A stretch of DNA of 7,605 nucleotides from Lachnospiraceae bacterium (GTDB lineage Bacteria; Bacillota; Clostridia; Lachnospirales; Lachnospiraceae), in assembly GCA_014804385.1 (NCBI GenBank), contig JAAUZW010000011.1:11897-19501 (forward strand). Direction: 5' to 3'. The stretch's first letter is position 1. The number at the start of each line of letters is the position of its first letter. A program made the position numbers and the translations under genes. A model generated the notes under the pieces. That model had not been told where the DNA came from. It saw only the letters and a list, made by a program, of their open reading frames with translations, and made no database searches. Positions 4,398 through 7,605 of the stretch are shown here, piece by piece.

Positions 4398-6425
4398 ATG
4401 ACATTTGAAAAGGAAAACGGCGCGCTTGTATGCCGCCGTCTCGGAGAAACCCTTCGGATCGAAGCCTGGGGAAAGGACGCTTTCCGTGTCCGCGCCACCA
4501 TGGCACACAGCTTTTCCGGAAACGACTGGGCATTGACCGAATCAGTCGAAAACCATGACGCACAAATCCAAATCGAGGAGGAGGATCACTGGGTGGGGGA
4601 CGGCACCATAGACAAGCGGGAGATCGCCTCCATCACAAACGGCCGTCTCAAAGCGGTGGTGAATTTCGCGGGCATCCTCTCCTTTTACCGGGATGACAAG
4701 CTGATTCTGCGGGAATACTTCAGAAACTATGACGGCACGCTCTCCAAGGAAAGCCGCTGCCTAAAGATAGTGAGCCGCCAATGGAAAGGCGTCATCGGCG
4801 GCAGCGAATACTCCCTGCACCTGAAATTTGAGAGCGATCCCTCCGAAAAAATATTCGGCATGGGACAGTATCAGCAAAGCTGCATGGATCTGAAGGGCTG
4901 CGTGCTGGATCTGGAACAGCGCAACTCCCAGATCTCCGTTCCCTTCGCCGTCTCCTCCCTGGGTTACGGCTTTCTGTGGAACAATCCTGCCGTAGGGCGT
5001 GTGACCTTCGGCAAAAACTATACCGAGTGGACGGCGTCTGCAACCAGGGAGATGGATTACTGGATCACCGTGGCGGATACGCCGAAGGAGATTTTAGAGA
5101 ACTATACCGCCGTGACAGGGCGTGCCGAGATGTTCCCCGAAGAGCTGATGGGCCTGTGGCAGTGCAAGCTGCGTTACCGCACACAGGACGAGGTCTTAAG
5201 CGTGGCCCGCCAGTATCAGAAGGAGGGCATCAAGATCGATCAGATCGTCATCGACTTCTTCCACTGGACTCTCCAGGGCGACTGGAAATTTGACAAGAAA
5301 TACTGGCCCGACCCGAAAGTCATGGTGGACGAGCTGCACAGCATGGGCATCAAGGTAATCGTGTCTGTATGGCCCTCTGTGGACCGCAAGAGCGAGAATT
5401 TTGATCCTATGATGGAGCGCGGGCTTCTCATCAGAACGGAGCGCGGTGCGGCACAGACCTACGACTATCAGGGCGACTGTGTGGAGATCGATCCCTTCAA
5501 CCCGGAAACCCGGAAATACATATGGGAAGTGTGTAAGAAAAACTATTACGACTACGGCATCGACGCCTTCTGGCTGGATAACTCCGAACCGGATTACGGC
5601 GTGTATGATTTTGAGAACTATCGCTACTGCGACGGCCCGGCGCTTTCCTTAAGCAACCTCTATCCTCAGATGTTCAGCCGCGCCTTCTACGAGGAGATGG
5701 CGAAGCAGAACAGGGGCACTGTGGTCAATCTGCTACGCTCCGGCTGGGCCGGTTCCCAGAAATACGGAAACGTGATCTGGTCCGGCGACATACCCAGCAC
5801 CTTTGAAGCCTTCGCCGATCAGATCCAGGGCGGCCTGAACATGGGACTTGCCGGTATTCCCTGGTGGACGACAGATATCGGCGGCTTCATGACAGACGAT
5901 GTGGACGATCCGGATTTCCGTCAGCTGCTGATCCGCTGGTATCAGTTTGCAGTCTACTCTCCCGTCCTGCGCATGCACGGCGACAGGGGCCCCTACAACA
6001 TTCCGCCTCTGGACGAGAGAGACTGGGGCGGCGGTTACCTCCACACAGGCCAGCCCAACGAGCTGTGGAGCTACGGCGAAGATAACTACGCTATCATGCG
6101 AAAGTATTACGATATCCGCATCTCCCTGCACGATTATATCAAAGAACTGTACGAAGAAGCACACACAAACGGCTCTCCTCTTCTGCGGGCCATGTTCTAT
6201 GAGTTCCCGGAGGATACGAAGTGCTGGGAATTACAGGATCAGTATATGTTCGGTGACAGATTCCTGGTGGCTCCCATCCTGCACCTGAATGAATGGAAGC
6301 GTGAGGTCTATCTTCCCGCCGGGAAGTGGAAGCTGACCTCCACCGGCGAAGTGTACGACGGCGGCCGCACCATCAGCGTGGAGGCCCCCATTGAATATAT
6401 GCCTGTGTTGGAGCGAATCGAGTAG
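4398..6425 (+). CDS. Glycoside hydrolase family 31 protein (alpha-glucosidase/alpha-xylosidase type)
   Basis: This is a 675-residue retaining exo-alpha-glycosidase that would remove an alpha-linked sugar from the non-reducing end of an oligosaccharide. It has no signal peptide or membrane segment, so it should act in the cytoplasm on imported substrates. An N-terminal beta-sandwich (about 1-245, with the GMGQYQQ loop at 154-160) leads into a TIM barrel (about 250-575). The predicted nucleophile is Asp394 in FWLDNSEPDYG and the acid/base is Asp464 in WSGD. RSGWAGSQKYG (447-457), PWWTTDIGGF (488-497) and RMHGDRGPYN (525-534) are further barrel motifs of the family. A C-terminal beta domain closes the protein. 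FWLDNSEP differs from the WxDMNE seen in classical GH31 alpha-glucosidases and is nearer to the WLDxxEP forms seen in alpha-xylosidase-like members. Substrate therefore stays open. It seems monocistronic, with its own operator and terminator. Confidence 0.93.
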   Translation: MTFEKENGALVCRRLGETLRIEAWGKDAFRVRATMAHSFSGNDWALTESVENHDAQIQIEEEDHWVGDGTIDKREIASITNGRLKAVVNFAGILSFYRDDKLILREYFRNYDGTLSKESRCLKIVSRQWKGVIGGSEYSLHLKFESDPSEKIFGMGQYQQSCMDLKGCVLDLEQRNSQISVPFAVSSLGYGFLWNNPAVGRVTFGKNYTEWTASATREMDYWITVADTPKEILENYTAVTGRAEMFPEELMGLWQCKLRYRTQDEVLSVARQYQKEGIKIDQIVIDFFHWTLQGDWKFDKKYWPDPKVMVDELHSMGIKVIVSVWPSVDRKSENFDPMMERGLLIRTERGAAQTYDYQGDCVEIDPFNPETRKYIWEVCKKNYYDYGIDAFWLDNSEPDYGVYDFENYRYCDGPALSLSNLYPQMFSRAFYEEMAKQNRGTVVNLLRSGWAGSQKYGNVIWSGDIPSTFEAFADQIQGGLNMGLAGIPWWTTDIGGFMTDDVDDPDFRQLLIRWYQFAVYSPVLRMHGDRGPYNIPPLDERDWGGGYLHTGQPNELWSYGEDNYAIMRKYYDIRISLHDYIKELYEEAHTNGSPLLRAMFYEFPEDTKCWELQDQYMFGDRFLVAPILHLNEWKREVYLPAGKWKLTSTGEVYDGGRTISVEAPIEYMPVLERIE

Positions 6426-6443
6426 GGAGCTTCTCCCTACTCG
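6419..6443 (+). repeat. Stop-codon hairpin at the end of the GH31 gene
   Basis: CGAGTAGGGAG (6419-6429) and CTCCCTACTCG (6433-6443) form a perfect 11-base-pair stem around the loop CTT. The left arm contains the last codon (GAG) and the TAG stop. No T-tract follows, so it is not a normal terminator. It more likely protects the 3' end of the message or is the edge of an inserted repeat. It mirrors the palindrome over the sigma stop codon. Confidence 0.75.
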
Positions 6444-6445
6444 CC

Positions 6446-6497
6446 GCGCGACCTGTGCGCCACTTTAGTGGCATATTTCCTCTGCACAGGTCTGCGC
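6446..6497 (+). repeat. Nested stem structure after the GH31 gene
   Basis: An outer stem pairs GCGCGACCTGTGC (6446-6458) with GCACAGGTC plus GCGC (6484-6497), 13 base pairs with one bulged T at 6493. It encloses a second hairpin, GCCAC-TTTA-GTGGC (6459-6472). Together with the hairpin at 6419-6443 it fills almost the whole stretch between the stop codon and the terminator. The design suits an intergenic repeat of the REP or MITE-like kind; a structured 3' UTR is the alternative. I see no T-tract. Confidence 0.65.
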
Positions 6498-6506
6498 ATA
6501 TGAGAA

Positions 6507-6540
6507 AAGAGGGTGATTTTCATCACCCTCTTCCTTTTTA
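6507..6540. terminator. Bidirectional Rho-independent terminator
   Basis: AAGAGGGTGAT (6507-6517) and ATCACCCTCTT (6522-6532) form a perfect 11-base-pair stem with loop TTTC. On the plus strand it is followed by CCTTTTTA, ending transcription of the GH31 gene. On the minus strand it is followed by TTTTCTC, ending the chemoreceptor/CxxC-protein transcript. The convergent gene arrangement agrees with use in both directions. Confidence 0.9.
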
Positions 6541-6753
6541 ATATTCTTTTGTTATCTCGGTTATGCCGTACCGCTCTTTAAATTCTTGCAGATCAGCCTC
6601 ACTTCTGACCAGCATGATCTCCTCAAATTTTCCTGTATGTAGGTTCTTAAATCCCGCCACCTGCTCTCCGTTGCAGATACTGCACTTTACTACCGGTTTA
6701 TAGGTCTCCGCGTCATACTGCTGTGACGATAACGCCTGTTTTCTTCTGAACAC
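6538..6753 (-). CDS. Small CxxC protein of unknown function
   Basis: This 71-residue protein starts at a GTG (6753) with AAGGAG (6762-6767) 8 bases upstream, and its stop (6538-6540) overlaps the end of the terminator region. The N-terminus is basic and polar (MFRRKQALSSQQYDAETYKP). A single Cys-x2-Cys follows (CSIC, residues 24-27) in VVKCSICNGEQVAGFKNL, then an acidic C-terminal half, EEIMLVRSEADLQEFKERYG. No membrane segment or signal peptide is present. The one CxxC could be half of a zinc site shared by a dimer, or a redox pair. I do not recognise a characterised family; the regular composition and good ribosome site argue for a real gene. Its start is 12 bases after the chemoreceptor stop and its ribosome site overlaps that stop, so the two are probably translated in a coupled way. 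Confidence 0.8.
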   Translation of the reverse strand: MFRRKQALSSQQYDAETYKPVVKCSICNGEQVAGFKNLHTGKFEEIMLVRSEADLQEFKERYGITEITKEY

Positions 6754-6761
6754 GGCCCTTA

Positions 6762-6767
6762 CTCCTT
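6762..6767 (-). promoter_or_regulatory. Ribosome binding site of the CxxC protein, overlapping the chemoreceptor stop
   Basis: The minus strand reads AAGGAG and shares bases with the TAA stop at 6766-6768. It supports the GTG start at 6753 and translational coupling with the upstream gene. Confidence 0.65.
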
Positions 6768-7605
6768 ATTCCGGAAGCGTGAACTTCGCAATCAGCGCAT
6801 CCAGTGAAACTGCCTGTGCGGACAGCTCCTGGCTGGTAGCAGAGGACTCCTCTGCAATCGCCGCATTCGTCTGAATAACATCTGATATCGCATTAACGTC
6901 ATGCTCCGCAGACTCCATGGTACGTGCCTGATTTGCGGAAGAGGTGCTTAACTCCTGAGAAGAATCCGCCACTTTTCTGATTCCCTCTACTACAGTCGCC
7001 AGGGAAGCCACGGCACGATCCGCCACCTTGTTACCGTTATCGATCTCGGACATAGCGCCCTCGATCAGGGTTCTGGTATCTACCGCAGACTTACTGCTCT
7101 GCTCCGCAAGCTGTCTGATCTGATCCGCCACTACGGAGAAGCCACGTCCCGCTTCACCCGCTCTCGCCGCCTCAATAGACGCATTCAGGGAAAGCAGATT
7201 CGTCTCGGATGCAATATTCTCTATCTCGGAAATGATATTTCCAATCTTCTGGGAGGTCTCATTGATACGACTCATAGCCTCCACCATTTCCTTCATATCA
7301 TCGCTGCTGCGATCCGCCACATTAGCATACTCCTGTGACTGTCTGTAAGCCTGCTCCGCAGAATCCGCAGCTCTTTTCGCCTCGCCTGCGATCGTTGTGA
7401 TCGTATTCTGAAGCTCCTGTACCGCGCCTGCCTGCTCTGTAGCGCCCTCTGCAAGGCTCTCAGAACTCTCGGCAAGGTTCGTGGAACCGGCGGAAACCTG
7501 AATGGAAGATTCTCCTATGAAACGCAGCGTCTCCACCATATTGTTTCTGAGCTGCCGCAGCGATTCATAAATCTGCTGGAACTCTCCCTGATACTTGGAG
7601 CCGTC
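6766..7605 (-). CDS. Methyl-accepting chemotaxis protein, C-terminal signalling part (cut by window edge)
   Basis: These are the last 279 residues of a chemoreceptor whose N-terminus lies beyond the right edge; the frame stays open to base 7605, so the Met codon at 7539 is internal. Nearly all of it is heptad-rich coiled coil with Ala, Ser, Glu and Gln in register. The highly conserved hairpin tip that contacts CheA and CheW is present, with ASETNLLSLNASIEAARAGE followed by AGRGFSVVADQIRQLAEQS. Flanking Glu/Gln pairs such as EGATEQAGAVQE and AIAEESSATSQE are probable methylation sites for CheR and CheB. The far N-terminal visible residues (GEFQQIYESLRQLRNNM) look like the end of a HAMP-like linker. 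No CheR-binding pentapeptide ends the protein. The ligand domain is not in view, so the stimulus is unknown. It implies a motile or formerly motile host. Confidence 0.95.
   Translation of the reverse strand, partial: DGSKYQGEFQQIYESLRQLRNNMVETLRFIGESSIQVSAGSTNLAESSESLAEGATEQAGAVQELQNTITTIAGEAKRAADSAEQAYRQSQEYANVADRSSDDMKEMVEAMSRINETSQKIGNIISEIENIASETNLLSLNASIEAARAGEAGRGFSVVADQIRQLAEQSSKSAVDTRTLIEGAMSEIDNGNKVADRAVASLATVVEGIRKVADSSQELSTSSANQARTMESAEHDVNAISDVIQTNAAIAEESSATSQELSAQAVSLDALIAKFTLPE

Noticed and set aside
5733..6164. 143-codon minus-strand frame inside the GH31 gene
   Set aside because: It is a shadow of the conserved catalytic barrel sequence on the other strand, with no independent coding signal.
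6419..6443. Stop-codon hairpin as the GH31 terminator
   Set aside because: No T-tract follows; the strong terminator with T-tract is further downstream at 6507-6540.

Overview
The window looks like a piece of a Firmicutes chromosome, most likely a gut-type Clostridia/Lachnospiraceae. The grounds are purine-rich Shine-Dalgarno sites (AAAGGAG, AGGAGG), low-redundancy intergenic hairpins, moderate GC coding sequence with AT-rich promoters, and gene families common in that group. The assignment is by style only; no taxonomic marker gene is present.

Left block (1-4135, all minus strand): one apparent operon read from right to left. It begins with an ECF-type sigma factor (4135-3641). Next is a single-pass membrane protein in the position of an anti-sigma factor (3513-2875). 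Then come an FtsX/MacB-type permease (2863-1634), a MacB/LolD-type ABC ATPase (1591-923), and the N-terminal 302 residues of a second large-ectodomain permease that runs off the left edge (907 to <1). Gaps are 11, 42 and 15 bases, each holding a strong ribosome binding site. The exception is the 127-base gap between the sigma factor and the anti-sigma candidate, which is packed with palindromes. The inferred role is an envelope or peptide-stress response: the membrane protein senses outside and holds the sigma factor, and the transporter is the output.

Middle (4136-4397): a divergent intergenic region, AT-rich in its right half. It holds a candidate sigmaA promoter for the sigma operon with an inverted repeat over its -10. 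It also holds an 18-base LacI-family-like operator (CACTTAATCGTTTAAGTG) just upstream of the rightward gene.

Right block: a complete cytoplasmic GH31 alpha-glycosidase (4398-6425, plus strand) is followed by a hairpin that includes its stop codon, a second nested stem structure and a clear bidirectional terminator (6507-6540). Convergent to it on the minus strand lie the signalling domain of a methyl-accepting chemotaxis protein (>7605-6766) and, translationally coupled to it, a 71-residue CxxC protein of unknown function (6753-6538).

No tRNA, rRNA, CRISPR, transposase or phage gene is visible. The points most worth a second look are the structured element that splits the sigma/anti-sigma pair and supplies the last codons of the sigma gene, the parallel stop-codon hairpin after the GH31 gene, the unusual anti-sigma candidate, and the CxxC protein coupled to the chemoreceptor.
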